Positions 17,637-26,923 are shown, counted from the stretch's first letter. The stretch is 64,000 bases of DNA from an uncultured Acidobacteriota bacterium (GCA_937900045.1 CALCEB010000202.1:1-64000), one strand, 5' to 3'. Numbers and translations: made by a program. Notes: generated by a model from the sequence alone, not told the origin.

Positions 17637-18680
17637 TCAATCTTCCGCCTGGATATGAGAGCGGAATTCTTCGGAAAGCAGCACTTGCGCGCCGCGCGTC
17701 ACCACCTCCGCTCCGGGCGCAAAACCTTTCGCCACGAAGTATCCATTCCGAAGTGGCTCATCCGTGGATATGAGGCGGCGCGCGTAGCGCCCTGGACCCG
17801 TTTGTTCATAGATCCAGGCCTGCCCTTGCCACCACACCACAGCGCGCTGGGGGATCAGAATGCCACGCAACCGCTTTCCAGCCGGAAGGTGAGCCGTCAG
17901 ATTCATGCCGGGTTCAAGCGCCGGGTAAGACCGCGCCATGTAAAGCAGACTGACGCCTTGAATGCGGGGATCAACCTGGGGAAACGGTGAAACGTAAGAA
18001 GCCTCCACGGTATTGCCGCTCGGAGTGGAGAGGGTTACCGTGGCCGGGTCCTCGAAGGCGCTGCCCGGCGGCAGTGTGACCTGCACCAGCACGGCGCGTT
18101 GAATGAGCACGTCTTTCAGGGCTGGCGAATTTCGCGCCACCCAACTGGCTACCGCGCCTCCCCAGGTTTGTTGCACCGCCCACTGGGCGGTCTCCAGCTC
18201 CTTCTGAGCCGCATCAAGGCCGGCTCGATTCGTGCGCAGCAGGCCCTGTGCTGCTTCGAGCGTCTTCTTGGAAGCGTTCTGATTCTGCGCGTAGAGCGCC
18301 TGCAAGCGGACGTATTCCTGGCGTGAGACCTCAAGCTGGGCGCGCGCCGTTTCCACCTGGGCGGCGGCGGCGACGTAAGTGTTACGAAGCGGCACGAGCC
18401 CCTGGGTGGCAAGAACGGTGGCGGCGGCCGCTTCAGTGCGGTGGGTGTTCACCGCCCGGAGCGGAGAAACGGAAACATCCAGTCGTCTTTGAGTAGGCGG
18501 GTCCAGCGCAACCGTGGTCTGGCCGTTCGCCACTGAGACGCGCGAAGGAACGTGAATCGCTTCTTCCTGGTCGTCTTTGTCCACGGCGGGTGTGTGGTGG
18601 ATCAGGAAAATCGTCCGGACCAGGACCGCAGCGGCCAATAGAACCAAGGCCGCACTGAATAACCATTTCAGACCTTTCAT
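17637..18680 (-). CDS. RND efflux periplasmic adaptor (membrane-fusion protein)
   Basis: 347 residues. One N-terminal membrane anchor (WLFSAALVLLAAAVLVRTIF), then the barrel-hairpin-barrel layout: a coiled-coil hairpin around residues 105-170 (QVETARAQLEVSRQEYVRLQ ... KKTLEAAQ) and C-terminal beta-barrel segments (LRGILIPQRAVVWWQGQAWI, GLAPGAEVV-like FAPGAEVVTRGAQVLL). Such proteins connect the inner-membrane pump with the outer-membrane channel. The CusB-type metal-binding methionines are not obvious. Its start overlaps the stop of the upstream TolC-like gene by four bases (ATGA), so the two are translationally coupled. Confidence 0.85.
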   Translation of the reverse strand: MKGLKWLFSAALVLLAAAVLVRTIFLIHHTPAVDKDDQEEAIHVPSRVSVANGQTTVALDPPTQRRLDVSVSPLRAVNTHRTEAAAATVLATQGLVPLRNTYVAAAAQVETARAQLEVSRQEYVRLQALYAQNQNASKKTLEAAQGLLRTNRAGLDAAQKELETAQWAVQQTWGGAVASWVARNSPALKDVLIQRAVLVQVTLPPGSAFEDPATVTLSTPSGNTVEASYVSPFPQVDPRIQGVSLLYMARSYPALEPGMNLTAHLPAGKRLRGILIPQRAVVWWQGQAWIYEQTGPGRYARRLISTDEPLRNGYFVAKGFAPGAEVVTRGAQVLLSEEFRSHIQAED

Positions 18681-20101
18681 GGCTTTACTCCCTTCACAGT
18701 TGGATTTGTCCCGGCCGCGTCAACAACGAGCGGGACTGAGTCCTGCTCTTCAAGAGGCTGTTCGACGGCGGCTTCAAGTTGTCCCAGCGCCGCCTGCGCC
18801 TGGAAGATGGAGTTCAACCAGACGCCTGAGGCAACCGACCCTTCAAGCTGAACAGTGTTGAGGGTTAACCAGTCTGCTTCCCCGGTGGTATAGGCTCTCT
18901 GGGCGAGCGGTTCTTGCACACGGCGCAGGTTGTGCAACGCCTTCCCGGCCGTCTGAACCTCCGAGTAGGCAGCGCGGTAAGCGGCAAGCGCCTGCTCGCC
19001 CTGGGCGATCACGAGCTGCTGAATGGCGACCAGATTGGCCGCAGCTTCCTTGCGGAGCGCTTCGGCCTGAGCGATCGGCCCCTGGTTCTTGTTAAAGATG
19101 GGAAGCTGGATCGAAAATGTAGGAGCAAAAAAGTTGTTGGTTTCCTCGTAATCGTAACCGGGCCCAATTCGAAAGTCCGGATGCTGCCGCGCGATTTCAA
19201 GCTGCAAGGCGGACTCGGCGGCGCGGTACTGGGCCAGGGCGAGCCGCACATCCAGCCGGTTGAGTACGGCGGCACGCTGGATTCGATCTGGAGAAAGTGA
19301 GGCGGCTGATGGGAGGCGGTCGAAATCCTGCCAGTCGAAACGGGCGGCAGCTAAGCCCGCTACAGGGATGCCGATGGCCGCCGCAAGCGCCGTTTTCGCT
19401 TGAGAGACGCGGCCCTCCGCCCTCCGCTCGGCAAGCTGGGCGTTCAGTACATTAAACTGCGACGCCACCACCACCGGCGCGGGAATTTCACCCGCTTTCA
19501 AGCGTTCTTCAAGCCTCCTCACCCGCTCCGCGCGCAGCCGCGCCTGGGTGCGGACCACGTCCAGGTTGTGCTCGGCTGCGAGATCGTTGAGCAGCGCGGA
19601 ACGCACGCCGTTGCGCACCGACCAGGCGGCTTGAGCCAGACTTAAACGCGCTGCCTCACTGAGGTTTCGCGCCTCCTCAATTTGGTAGCCTCGCTTGCCG
19701 TGAGTGATGACAGGTACAAGAAAATCCAGCGTGAGGAGGTATGGACTCGGAACGCCAGGTGAAAAATCGAGGGTAGGGTTAGGCCGCATGTTGGCCGTGA
19801 CCTCGGCGGCCTGTGCCGCTGACACTTGGGCGCGCGCCGACCGGAGGGAAGGATTGAAGTAAATGGCGGCTAAAGTGAGCAAGCGCGGGCCCCAGCCCTC
19901 GGGAGGCCAGCTCACGGAGCCTTTCATGCTCTTTTCAATGAACTGCTGGAGGCCCGGATCCTGCAACGTCTTGGACTCCAGCACTGCAGCCGTCTGCGCG
20001 GGAGCAATCGGCGCAGGGTGATAAGCCTGGAACCGGCACCCGGCGGTCAGAAATAGGGCGAATGCCAGAAAGGTTTGAAGAGAAGCGAGACGCTTCATCA
20101 T
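18677..20101 (-). CDS. TolC-family outer-membrane efflux lipoprotein
   Basis: 474 residues. A lipoprotein signal peptide ends in the lipobox LTAGC near residue 22, so the mature protein is probably lipid-anchored like CusC/OprM. The body has the long alpha-helical barrel repeats of TolC proteins (RSARAQVSAAQAAEVTANMR, RLEERLKAGEIPAPVVVASQ, RALRKEAAANLVAIQQLV-like segments). It forms the exit duct of the RND metal pump. It is the first gene of the operon; two ATG codons are adjacent at the start (20101 and 20098). Confidence 0.85.
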   Translation of the reverse strand: MMKRLASLQTFLAFALFLTAGCRFQAYHPAPIAPAQTAAVLESKTLQDPGLQQFIEKSMKGSVSWPPEGWGPRLLTLAAIYFNPSLRSARAQVSAAQAAEVTANMRPNPTLDFSPGVPSPYLLTLDFLVPVITHGKRGYQIEEARNLSEAARLSLAQAAWSVRNGVRSALLNDLAAEHNLDVVRTQARLRAERVRRLEERLKAGEIPAPVVVASQFNVLNAQLAERRAEGRVSQAKTALAAAIGIPVAGLAAARFDWQDFDRLPSAASLSPDRIQRAAVLNRLDVRLALAQYRAAESALQLEIARQHPDFRIGPGYDYEETNNFFAPTFSIQLPIFNKNQGPIAQAEALRKEAAANLVAIQQLVIAQGEQALAAYRAAYSEVQTAGKALHNLRRVQEPLAQRAYTTGEADWLTLNTVQLEGSVASGVWLNSIFQAQAALGQLEAAVEQPLEEQDSVPLVVDAAGTNPTVKGVKP

Positions 20102-20290
20102 CGTGCACCATCCTGTTGGAGCACCATGCAGGCGGGTGGCCCGCGAGCCGGCGCTGTTGATTAATACGGGTGAACGGAGAACAGGCGGGCTTCATCCTGC
20201 GCCGTTGACTCTAGCGCCTGAAACAATGCCGGCTGCGGGCTTTGCCGCACACGGCCGGGCACACCTGTCCTCGTTAGATATTCAAAGGGG

Positions 20291-20620
20291 CTAAATCCGA
20301 AGCGGCATTGGAGGGGAATGAACGGAAGCGGCGCAGGATTCTAGAGGGGTTATAAGATTCCCGCGGAACAGGAACAGCGGTTGAAAGGCAAGCGTGTGCA
20401 AGCGGACGGCACGAGCGCAGAAGTCACGCAACTTCCGCCAGAGGGCGAGCGCTATCGCAAAGCCGGCCGCTATCAGGGTAGTACCGCCCCCGCCATAGAA
20501 GAGGAGATCGTGCAATTCCTGCCGGGGAGGGTCCCAATAGTCAAAGGTCTCGCATGCCGGCCCGGTAATATACCAGGCGAGCCAGAAAAAAACGAGCATC
20601 CGAACGACTCTGCGCTTCAC
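20291..20620 (-). CDS. Small membrane protein, function unknown
   Basis: About 109 residues from the GTG at 20620 (a TTG at 20656 and an ATG at 20599 are alternatives). Two probable membrane helices: MLVFFWLAWYITGPACETF and GGTTLIAAGFAIALALWRKL, joined by a DYWDPPRQELHDLLF loop. It lies about 190 bases upstream of the TolC-like gene on the same strand, so it may belong to the efflux operon. The conserved-looking polar loop suggests a real gene. I know no function for it. Confidence 0.55.
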   Translation of the reverse strand: MKRRVVRMLVFFWLAWYITGPACETFDYWDPPRQELHDLLFYGGGGTTLIAAGFAIALALWRKLRDFCARAVRLHTLAFQPLFLFRGNLITPLESCAASVHSPPMPLRI

Positions 20621-20781
20621 GTCAGCCAGTATATCTCCCTTGCCAAGCTGGGGCAAGAAATTACATCTGGCTGAATTTCTTACGGCCGAACTCTGACCGG
20701 TAATACAACCGGAGAAAGGTTCTGATTGTTGATAAAACCGGTCACGCGGTTTCTTGGGAAGAAAGGTGGGGGAGGGCCGAC

Positions 20782-22902
20782 CTAATCAAATCGGCTCCGG
20801 TATTGCCTACACAGGCTCCCGCTCAGCGCACAAACTCTTTGGAATTCGCGGTGCGCATCTCCTTTGTCTCCCATCTGCAGAAAGGCGAAGGCAAGATTCA
20901 GCCATGCGGAAGCGTAGCCCGGGTCGAGCTTTAAAGACCGCCGGAATGAGGCAACGGCTTGCTTCAGTTGACCACTGTTGGATAGAGCGATGCCTAGATA
21001 ATTCTCAAGCACGGGATCCTGTAGCCCCAGTTTTTCCGCTTCCTCAAGGGGCTTGAGGGCCTTCGAATACCTCCGCATTCCTACTAGCAGGATTCCGAAG
21101 TCTTTTTGCGAGGGAGCGTAGTCCGGCTTCAGCTCAATAGATTTCATGAAGTTAGTTTGTGCGCCATTCAAATCCCGGCCAGCCAGGGCCACCAATCCAA
21201 GGCCGTAGTATGCCAGGAATTCACGCGGGTTATTGTGGACGGCCAGCTCAAACCAGGGCCGGGCGCTTGCGGGGTCGCCGGAATCAAGGTAGCTGCGGCC
21301 CAATCCCATGATGGCCTGTTGAAAATTTGGGTTCATGTGGAGGCAAGCCAGAAATTCCTTTTCGGCGGCGGGCCAGTCTCCAACATGCATGGCGTTCTCC
21401 GCGCGCATGAAGGACACAAGATAGAGTTTGGGATCCTGCGCAGCGATCTTATCTAGGAGTTCATTGGATTGGGCATAACTCCGCGCGCTGGAAAGGTCCT
21501 CAGCGCGAAGAATGAGGTTGTAGACCTGGAGTCGGTCTTTGGGGTCAGCCAGTTTGCCTGAGGGTGAGACCGGGGCAGGGGCTGAATATGCGAGATACCC
21601 CAGCGATTTCAGCTTTTCCACCGTCGCTTCAGAAAGAGCCGGTCCGTGCGCCGGGTTGGAAGCTGATTTTGAGTAGCGTCGTTCCAAGGTCTGCAATTGC
21701 GAATGCAGCCCAGCGGCATCAGCGCTTTTGCTTACAGCCAGGTTGTGGGTTTCGGAGGGGTTGTGGCGAATATCGTAAAGTTCGGGACGCGGCGCCTGGA
21801 TATATTCTGAAGCGCCGCTGGAAATGGAGCGCAGCGGGCTCCATCCGAACGAATCAAAGGGATAGTACGTCTCGGAATAAACTGGGAAGACGGGGTCGGG
21901 GCCTTTGCCGAGGATTGCTGAAGCCAGACTCATTCCCTGAAACTGGCGGCGAATCGGATCCTGCATGTGAAGAAGGTCGAGCAGGGTTGGAGAGACATCG
22001 ACAGCCCCCACGGGAACATTCACCACGCGGCCGCGTTCCGCTTCGCTGGGTAATTTGAAAATGAGGGGCACGTGCAGCGTCGAGTCATAAATGAAAAAAC
22101 CGTGCTCCGCTTCGCCATGCTCGCCCAGCGACTCCCCGTGATCGCTGAGGAGCACAATTAGAGCGCGATCGTAGAGTCCCTGCTTCTTGAGGAAGCCGAA
22201 CAAGCGGGCCAGTTGGCTATCGGTGTAGGCGACGGCGCCATCATAAAGGCGTCCGGCGTAGCGGGTGTGGAAGGGTTCTGGCGGATCGTATGGGCTGTGT
22301 GGATCGTAAAGGTGCATCCAGATGAAGAACGGCTTGCCGGAAGGCCCGTTGCTGTGAGTCTTTACCCAGGCCAGAACATGGTCCACCGTCACGTTGCCCG
22401 GACGCCGAATTTCGCCGGGATTCCGGGTTTTATATTGCCGGGCTTCAAACTGATCATCGTAGGTATCAAAGCCCCGGTTGAATCCCCAGGTGCGATCCAG
22501 CACGAAGGCGCTGACAAAAGCCGCGGTCAGGTAGCCGTGCCGGTGGAAAGCTTCCGAAATCATTCCAATGTTCGAGGGAAGCCCGGTACCGGTGAAATCC
22601 CGGACGCCGTTGTACATCGGATAAGTTCCGGTGAGGATTACGGCGTGAGAAGGCAGAGTGATTGGGACTTGGGAGAGCGCGTCGGCAAATCGAACCCCAT
22701 CCGCAGCCAATTGGTCCATGGCTGGTGTGCGGACGGTCTTCGCTCCGTAGCAGCCGAGGCGGTCTGCCCGCAGCGTATCAATCGTGATCAGGATGACCGG
22801 CGTGGATTCCCCTTGACGTTGCGGCGAGGCTGGGCACGCCCTAGCTTCCCCAGGAGCTGCGAGCACAGCGGCGAGGAGGAAGAATAGAAACCAGACCTTC
22901 AC
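20782..22902 (-). CDS. Secreted sulfatase-like hydrolase with C-terminal TPR repeats
   Basis: About 706 residues from the GTG at 22902, which starts just before the signal peptide (WFLFFLLAAVLAAPGEARA). An upstream GTG at 22977 would add residues encoded by a heptamer repeat, so I reject it. Residues about 40-400 form an alkaline-phosphatase-superfamily fold: VILITIDTLRADRLGCYG metal site, SDHGESLGEHGE and HVPLIFK. The position that is Cys or Ser in true sulfatases (C/S-x-P-S-R) reads TLPSH here, so formylglycine cannot form; Thr may be the nucleophile as in phosphoethanolamine transferases. The last 280 residues are about seven TPR repeats. Substrate unknown; probably exported. Confidence 0.8.
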   Translation of the reverse strand: MKVWFLFFLLAAVLAAPGEARACPASPQRQGESTPVILITIDTLRADRLGCYGAKTVRTPAMDQLAADGVRFADALSQVPITLPSHAVILTGTYPMYNGVRDFTGTGLPSNIGMISEAFHRHGYLTAAFVSAFVLDRTWGFNRGFDTYDDQFEARQYKTRNPGEIRRPGNVTVDHVLAWVKTHSNGPSGKPFFIWMHLYDPHSPYDPPEPFHTRYAGRLYDGAVAYTDSQLARLFGFLKKQGLYDRALIVLLSDHGESLGEHGEAEHGFFIYDSTLHVPLIFKLPSEAERGRVVNVPVGAVDVSPTLLDLLHMQDPIRRQFQGMSLASAILGKGPDPVFPVYSETYYPFDSFGWSPLRSISSGASEYIQAPRPELYDIRHNPSETHNLAVSKSADAAGLHSQLQTLERRYSKSASNPAHGPALSEATVEKLKSLGYLAYSAPAPVSPSGKLADPKDRLQVYNLILRAEDLSSARSYAQSNELLDKIAAQDPKLYLVSFMRAENAMHVGDWPAAEKEFLACLHMNPNFQQAIMGLGRSYLDSGDPASARPWFELAVHNNPREFLAYYGLGLVALAGRDLNGAQTNFMKSIELKPDYAPSQKDFGILLVGMRRYSKALKPLEEAEKLGLQDPVLENYLGIALSNSGQLKQAVASFRRSLKLDPGYASAWLNLAFAFLQMGDKGDAHREFQRVCALSGSLCRQYRSRFD

Positions 22903-22956
22903 GCCTATGACCCGAGAAAAGAGATGAGAGATGAGCAGGCCGTCCTTGTCTTTTTT

Positions 22957-22991
22957 CTGTCCCTTGTCACTCGTCACTTGTCTCTGGTCTC
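22957..22991. repeat. Heptameric tandem repeat, five units
   Basis: On the minus strand five consecutive 7-base units fit GWGACRA loosely (GAGACCA GAGACAA GTGACGA is the first part). It lies between the sulfatase-like gene and the gene at 22996. Related arrays occur at 56475-56516 and 56606-56639. Confidence 0.6.
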
Positions 22992-22995
22992 TACT

Positions 22996-23361
22996 CTAAT
23001 GAGGAATCTCCGACCGCAGGCGCTTGGCTAACTTCTGAATCTGTTTGAGGTTCTGCAAGAGGTCCTTGGGCAATTGGCTTTTTGAAAGCTGATCCACCTG
23101 GGATGGAACTTTCTGAGCGAGGGTCGAAAGTTGCAGAGCGTCTTTCCGTGCCTGTGCCGGATCGAACCGCGGCGCTTTGGGACCTTCATCCCTCGGGCGC
23201 TGATCTTGAAAGTCTCCCGGCATGGAATGCGGCTTGGGCAGGACGATCTCCGGCGGATTCGGGTTTTGCGACGATTCTGCCACGCCGGGCGAGGGCCAGA
23301 TCGCTAGCGTCAACAGCACTAGCAGAGTAGCCCGAAAAATCCAGAAACGATCAATTTTCAT
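22996..23361 (-). CDS. Small secreted protein, function unknown
   Basis: 121 residues starting at an ATG. A clear signal peptide (ATLLVLLTLAIWPSPGVAES) is followed by a proline-rich segment (NPNPPEIVLPKPHSMPGDFQ) and a C-terminal helical region (LSTLAQKVPSQVDQLSKSQL, LLQNLKQIQKLAKRLRSEI). The helical part looks like a short coiled coil. It is in the same direction as the sulfatase-like gene but is separated from it by the heptamer repeat. I recognise no named family. Confidence 0.6.
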   Translation of the reverse strand: MKIDRFWIFRATLLVLLTLAIWPSPGVAESSQNPNPPEIVLPKPHSMPGDFQDQRPRDEGPKAPRFDPAQARKDALQLSTLAQKVPSQVDQLSKSQLPKDLLQNLKQIQKLAKRLRSEIPH

Positions 23362-23476
23362 GGCTGTTCTCCCTAAGCGTTTGGCGGGGACAAGCGGGAC
23401 CCTGAGAGGAGACCCAGAAGCCCGTCACCGCGAAATTAACCGCACTTGAAGGAGATTCGCGGGTTCTCAAGCAGAA

Positions 23477-24061
23477 TCAGCTCGAAACCCTTTCACACAG
23501 CATCACGCGCTCTTCCCCGTCAACCTCCCGCAACCGCACCTCAATCACTTCGTGATCTGAGGTTTGAACGGTACGCCCAACATAGTCAGCCTGGATCGGC
23601 AGCTCCCGGTGGCCGCGATCGATGAGCACGACCAGCTCGACCCGGCGCGGACGGCCGTGATCAATCATGGCGTCGAGCGCCGCCCGCGTGGTGCGTCCGG
23701 TGTAGAGCACGTCGTCCACCAGGATGACCGTTTTGTCCTCGATGGCGAGCGGCAGGGACGTGCGTTGCACCACCGGCTTCTGATCGATAGTGGAGAGATC
23801 GTCGCGGTAAAACGTAATGTCCAACGTCGCTACCGGCGGGCTGGCTTTCTCAATCTCTGCGATTCTTTTCGCCAATCTCTCCGCCAACGGCACGCCGCGC
23901 CGCCGGACGCCGAGAAAAACGATATCCTTAACGCCGTTATTCCGTTCCACGATTTCATGGGCTAGGCGCATCAGAGTGCGGTCAATCTCCGAGGCAGACA
24001 TGATCTGGCTCTTTTCCCGAACATGAGCTTGGGCTTGAGCAGCTTGATTGGGTTCTGTCAT
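23477..24061 (-). CDS. pyrR: PyrR bifunctional pyrimidine regulator / uracil phosphoribosyltransferase
   Basis: 194 residues. The PRPP-binding motif VILVDDVLYTGRTTRAALDA is near-identical to PyrR proteins, and DIVFLGVRRRGVPLAERLAKRI plus the C-terminal TVQTSDHEVIEVRLREVDGE complete the fold. PyrR binds UMP and the pyr mRNA leader and has minor uracil phosphoribosyltransferase activity. No pyrB or pyrC gene is next to it in this window. The ATG at 24061 is only about six bases from the expected transcription start of a TATAAT promoter, so the message is nearly leaderless and cannot itself carry a PyrR attenuator. It is divergent from eno. Confidence 0.9.
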   Translation of the reverse strand: MTEPNQAAQAQAHVREKSQIMSASEIDRTLMRLAHEIVERNNGVKDIVFLGVRRRGVPLAERLAKRIAEIEKASPPVATLDITFYRDDLSTIDQKPVVQRTSLPLAIEDKTVILVDDVLYTGRTTRAALDAMIDHGRPRRVELVVLIDRGHRELPIQADYVGRTVQTSDHEVIEVRLREVDGEERVMLCERVSS

Positions 24062-24073
24062 GGTGATATGCGC

Positions 24074-24103
24074 ATTATACAAGCATCGCGGCGGCTGGCA
24101 CAA
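24074..24103 (-). promoter_or_regulatory. Promoter of pyrR
   Basis: Reading on the minus strand: TTGTGC, an 18-base spacer and a perfect TATAAT whose complement is at 24074-24079. The initiation site would fall near 24067. Confidence 0.55.
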
Positions 24104-24214
24104 ATTCCCAAAACGATAAAGCCTATGCTCTATCCAGTGGTCCTCGCCAGGGCAGCGGCCCGACCCGGTGTGATAAAATGCCGAATTCAAACTTATCCGA
24201 AAGGAGTGATGATC

Positions 24215-25522
24215 GTGGCAGAGATTGATTTGATTACGGCGCGTGAAATCCTCGATTCGCGGGGCAATCCCACCGTGGAGGCGGAGGTCCGGCTGCGCGA
24301 TGGATCCGTGGGCCGGGCAGCCGTGCCCTCAGGCGCCTCTACCGGGGAGCACGAAGCCATCGAGCTCCGCGACGGCGACAAGAAGCGGTATCTGGGCAAG
24401 GGAGTGCTGACTGCTGTTGAAAATGTGAACACGATCCTGGCGCGCGAGCTGGGCGGGCGGGACGCCCTGGACCAGGCGGGCATCGACCAGCACATGATTG
24501 ACTTGGACGGCACTCCAAACAAGGGAAAGCTGGGCGCGAACGCCATCTTGGGGGTTTCCATGGCCGTCTGCCGCGCCGCAGCGCGCTCGGCGGGCGTTCC
24601 CCTTTACCGCTATCTGGGCGGCCTTCAGGCTCATCTGCTTCCCGTGCCCATGATGAACATTCTCAACGGCGGCGTTCACGCCGACAACACTGTGGATTTC
24701 CAGGAATTCATGATTATGCCCCTCGGCGCCGAGCGCTTTTCCGAAGCGCTGCGCATGGGTGTTGAGACTTTCCACACCTTGAAGAAGGTACTGAAGGAAA
24801 ATGGTTACAGTACCACTGTGGGGGACGAAGGCGGTTTCGCGCCGAGCTTGAAGTCGAACGTCGAGGCCATCGAGCTGATCCTGGAGGCCATCGAAAAGGC
24901 CGGCTATTCGCCCGGCCACGACATCTTCATCGCACTTGATCCGGCGGCCAGCGAGCTTTATGAGGACGGCCGCTATGTCTTCTTCAAGTCCGATAAGTCC
25001 AAGAAGAGCGCCAGCGACATGGTGAAGCTTTACGCCGATTGGGTCCGGCAATATCCCATCGTCAGCCTGGAAGATGGCCTTGCCCAGGATGATTGGGACG
25101 GCTGGGCCGAACTCACTTCCGCATTGGGCAGCAAGGTGCAACTGGTGGGCGATGATCTGTTCGTCACCAACACCGAACGGCTCCAGCGCGGCATCGAAGA
25201 AGGGATCGCCAATTCCATCCTGATCAAATTGAACCAGATTGGCACGGTCACGGAGACGATCGCCGCCATTGACCTTGCCCACCGCAGCGGCTACACGGCT
25301 GTGGTCTCGCACCGGTCGGGCGAAACCGAAGACGCCTTTATTGCCGATTTCGCCGTGGGCCTTGCCACCGGCCAGATCAAGACCGGGTCGGCCAGCCGCA
25401 CGGACCGCGTCGCCAAGTACAACCAGTTGCTGCGCATCGAGGAAGACTTGGGCGCTTCGGCGGTTTTTGCGGGGCCTACGGCTATCAAGACCGGTGGAAA
25501 ACGCGCAGCCGTGGCACATTGA
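24215..25522 (+). CDS. eno: Enolase
   Basis: 435 residues; converts 2-phosphoglycerate to phosphoenolpyruvate in glycolysis, cytoplasmic. Full-length with all hallmarks: ITAREILDSRGNPTVEAEV at the N-terminus, the flexible loop PSGASTGEHEAIELRDGD, VGDEGGFAPSL, metal ligands in IALDPAASELYE, VSLEDGLAQDDW and LVGDDLFVTN, the catalytic Lys in ILIKLNQIGTVTET and the signature SHRSGETEDAFIADFAVG. I prefer the GTG at 24215 because the AAGGAG site lies 8 bases before it and the protein then starts AEIDLI like other enolases; an ATG at 24209 is only two bases from that site. It is divergent from pyrR and convergent with the beta-CASP gene (9-base gap). Confidence 0.97.
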   Translation: MAEIDLITAREILDSRGNPTVEAEVRLRDGSVGRAAVPSGASTGEHEAIELRDGDKKRYLGKGVLTAVENVNTILARELGGRDALDQAGIDQHMIDLDGTPNKGKLGANAILGVSMAVCRAAARSAGVPLYRYLGGLQAHLLPVPMMNILNGGVHADNTVDFQEFMIMPLGAERFSEALRMGVETFHTLKKVLKENGYSTTVGDEGGFAPSLKSNVEAIELILEAIEKAGYSPGHDIFIALDPAASELYEDGRYVFFKSDKSKKSASDMVKLYADWVRQYPIVSLEDGLAQDDWDGWAELTSALGSKVQLVGDDLFVTNTERLQRGIEEGIANSILIKLNQIGTVTETIAAIDLAHRSGYTAVVSHRSGETEDAFIADFAVGLATGQIKTGSASRTDRVAKYNQLLRIEEDLGASAVFAGPTAIKTGGKRAAVAH

Positions 25523-25531
25523 CGGACAACG

Positions 25532-26923
25532 CTACAACGTCACCTTGTCCAGGTATTGCGGAATTTGCACATTCCAGCCTAACTGCGCGTCAATCTTTTC
25601 CTTTAGCGATTCTGCGGCCTTAGGCTCGCCGTGAACCATGAAAGTGGTTTGCGGCGCTTTTTTGAAATGGCCCAGCAGGCGCAGAATCTCCCCATAGTCG
25701 GCGTGCCCGCTCAGGTTCTCCATGCTCTCAATGCGGGCGTTGATGGGGACCATCTGGCCGAGCATCTTCACCTCCTTGGCGCCGGATTGAATGATCCGGC
25801 CTCGGGTCCCAGCGGCCTGGAACCCAACCAGCAGAATCGTATTGCGATGATCCGGCAAGCATCGCGCCAGGTGATGGACGACGCGACCGCCGCTGGCCAT
25901 GCCGCTTGCAGAAATGATGATCATGGGAAAACGAATGTCATTGATCGCCTTGGACTGTTCCACGGTGCGGTCAAAATGGACGTAGGGCTGCGAGAAAAGC
26001 CGCAAGCCGTTGCGCTCGAGGTCTTCGGCCGCCAAGTTATGGTCCTCGTGATGACGGCGGTAAAGATCCGTGGCGTCGATGGCCATGGGGCTATCCACGT
26101 GGATGGGCAGTTCATGCATTTTGCCCTGCTGGATCAACTCGCGGAAGAGGAAGAGCAGTTCTTGGGTTCGGCCAATGGCGAAGGCGGGAATGATCACTGA
26201 GCCACCGCGCGCGGCGGTGCTCTCTACAATATGGGCAAGCCGCGAGCGAAAATCGTCATCAGGATGAAGGCGGTCGCCGTAGGTCGACTCACAGAGCAGA
26301 TAATCGGGTTCGGAGTCCGGCGCCACGGGCTCGCGAATGATCAGTTGATGGGTGCGGCCAATGTCACCGGAGAAAAAGACCTTTCGGGTCGAGCCGTTTT
26401 CCCGGAGGGTGACCTCAATCATGCGCGCGCCCAGGATGTGCCCGGCGCGAAAATAGCGCAACGAGAAATGCGGCGAGATTTCAAACGGGCCCGGTCCATT
26501 CAAGGCGCGAAAGGATTCGAGCGCCTTCATGGCGTCGTCGTGAGTGTAGAGAGGCAAAGCGGGTGAATGTTTGCTGAATCCCTTGCGGTTGGCGTAGGCC
26601 GCATCCTCTTCCTGCAGGTGCCCGGAGTCCGGCAGGACGAGGCCCGCCAGGTCGATGGTGGCCGGCGTGGCCAGCACTGGCCCGCGAAAACCGTCCTTCA
26701 CAAACTTGGGAATATAGCCGGTGTGGTCGAGATGGGCGTGGGTGAGCGCCAGATAATGCACGCTCGCGGGCGGGACGGGCAACGGATTCCAGTTGCGCTG
26801 GCGAAGCTCCTTCAGCCCCTGGAAGAGGCCGCAATCAATCATCAGCCGCTCGCCGCCCGCTTCCAGCAGGTATTTCGAACCGGTCACCGTTCCGGTTGCG
26901 CCCAGAAATTGGAGTGTCGCCAA
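25532..26923 (-). CDS. Metallo-beta-lactamase/beta-CASP RNA-processing nuclease family protein
   Basis: 463 residues. The metal site is LTHAHLDHTGYIPKFVK (HxHxDH). A beta-CASP insert follows (CESTYGDRLHPDDDFRSRLA and IIPAFAIGRTQELLFLFREL) with the motif region HVDSPMAIDATDLYRRH, and the post-CASP HxxH segment is MENLSGHADYGEILRLLGHF. The set matches the CPSF/Ysh1-like bacterial family, endoribonucleases or exonucleases of uncertain substrate. No KH domain is present. Start at the ATG 26923. It ends 9 bases from the end of eno, tail to tail. Confidence 0.88.
   Translation of the reverse strand: MATLQFLGATGTVTGSKYLLEAGGERLMIDCGLFQGLKELRQRNWNPLPVPPASVHYLALTHAHLDHTGYIPKFVKDGFRGPVLATPATIDLAGLVLPDSGHLQEEDAAYANRKGFSKHSPALPLYTHDDAMKALESFRALNGPGPFEISPHFSLRYFRAGHILGARMIEVTLRENGSTRKVFFSGDIGRTHQLIIREPVAPDSEPDYLLCESTYGDRLHPDDDFRSRLAHIVESTAARGGSVIIPAFAIGRTQELLFLFRELIQQGKMHELPIHVDSPMAIDATDLYRRHHEDHNLAAEDLERNGLRLFSQPYVHFDRTVEQSKAINDIRFPMIIISASGMASGGRVVHHLARCLPDHRNTILLVGFQAAGTRGRIIQSGAKEVKMLGQMVPINARIESMENLSGHADYGEILRLLGHFKKAPQTTFMVHGEPKAAESLKEKIDAQLGWNVQIPQYLDKVTL

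Noticed and set aside
17555..17640. CCCTCACCCACC..GGGATGAGGG stretch between RND genes as a mobile element
   Set aside because: Only a weak partial similarity to the hairpin in 5394-5585; no terminal repeats or duplication.
22903..22977. N-terminal extension of the sulfatase-like protein
   Set aside because: The extra codons are hydrophilic and partly made of the heptamer repeat, and the signal peptide begins after 22902.
24329..25519. 396-codon frame opposite eno
   Set aside because: Shadow of the enolase gene on the other strand; eno is fully supported.
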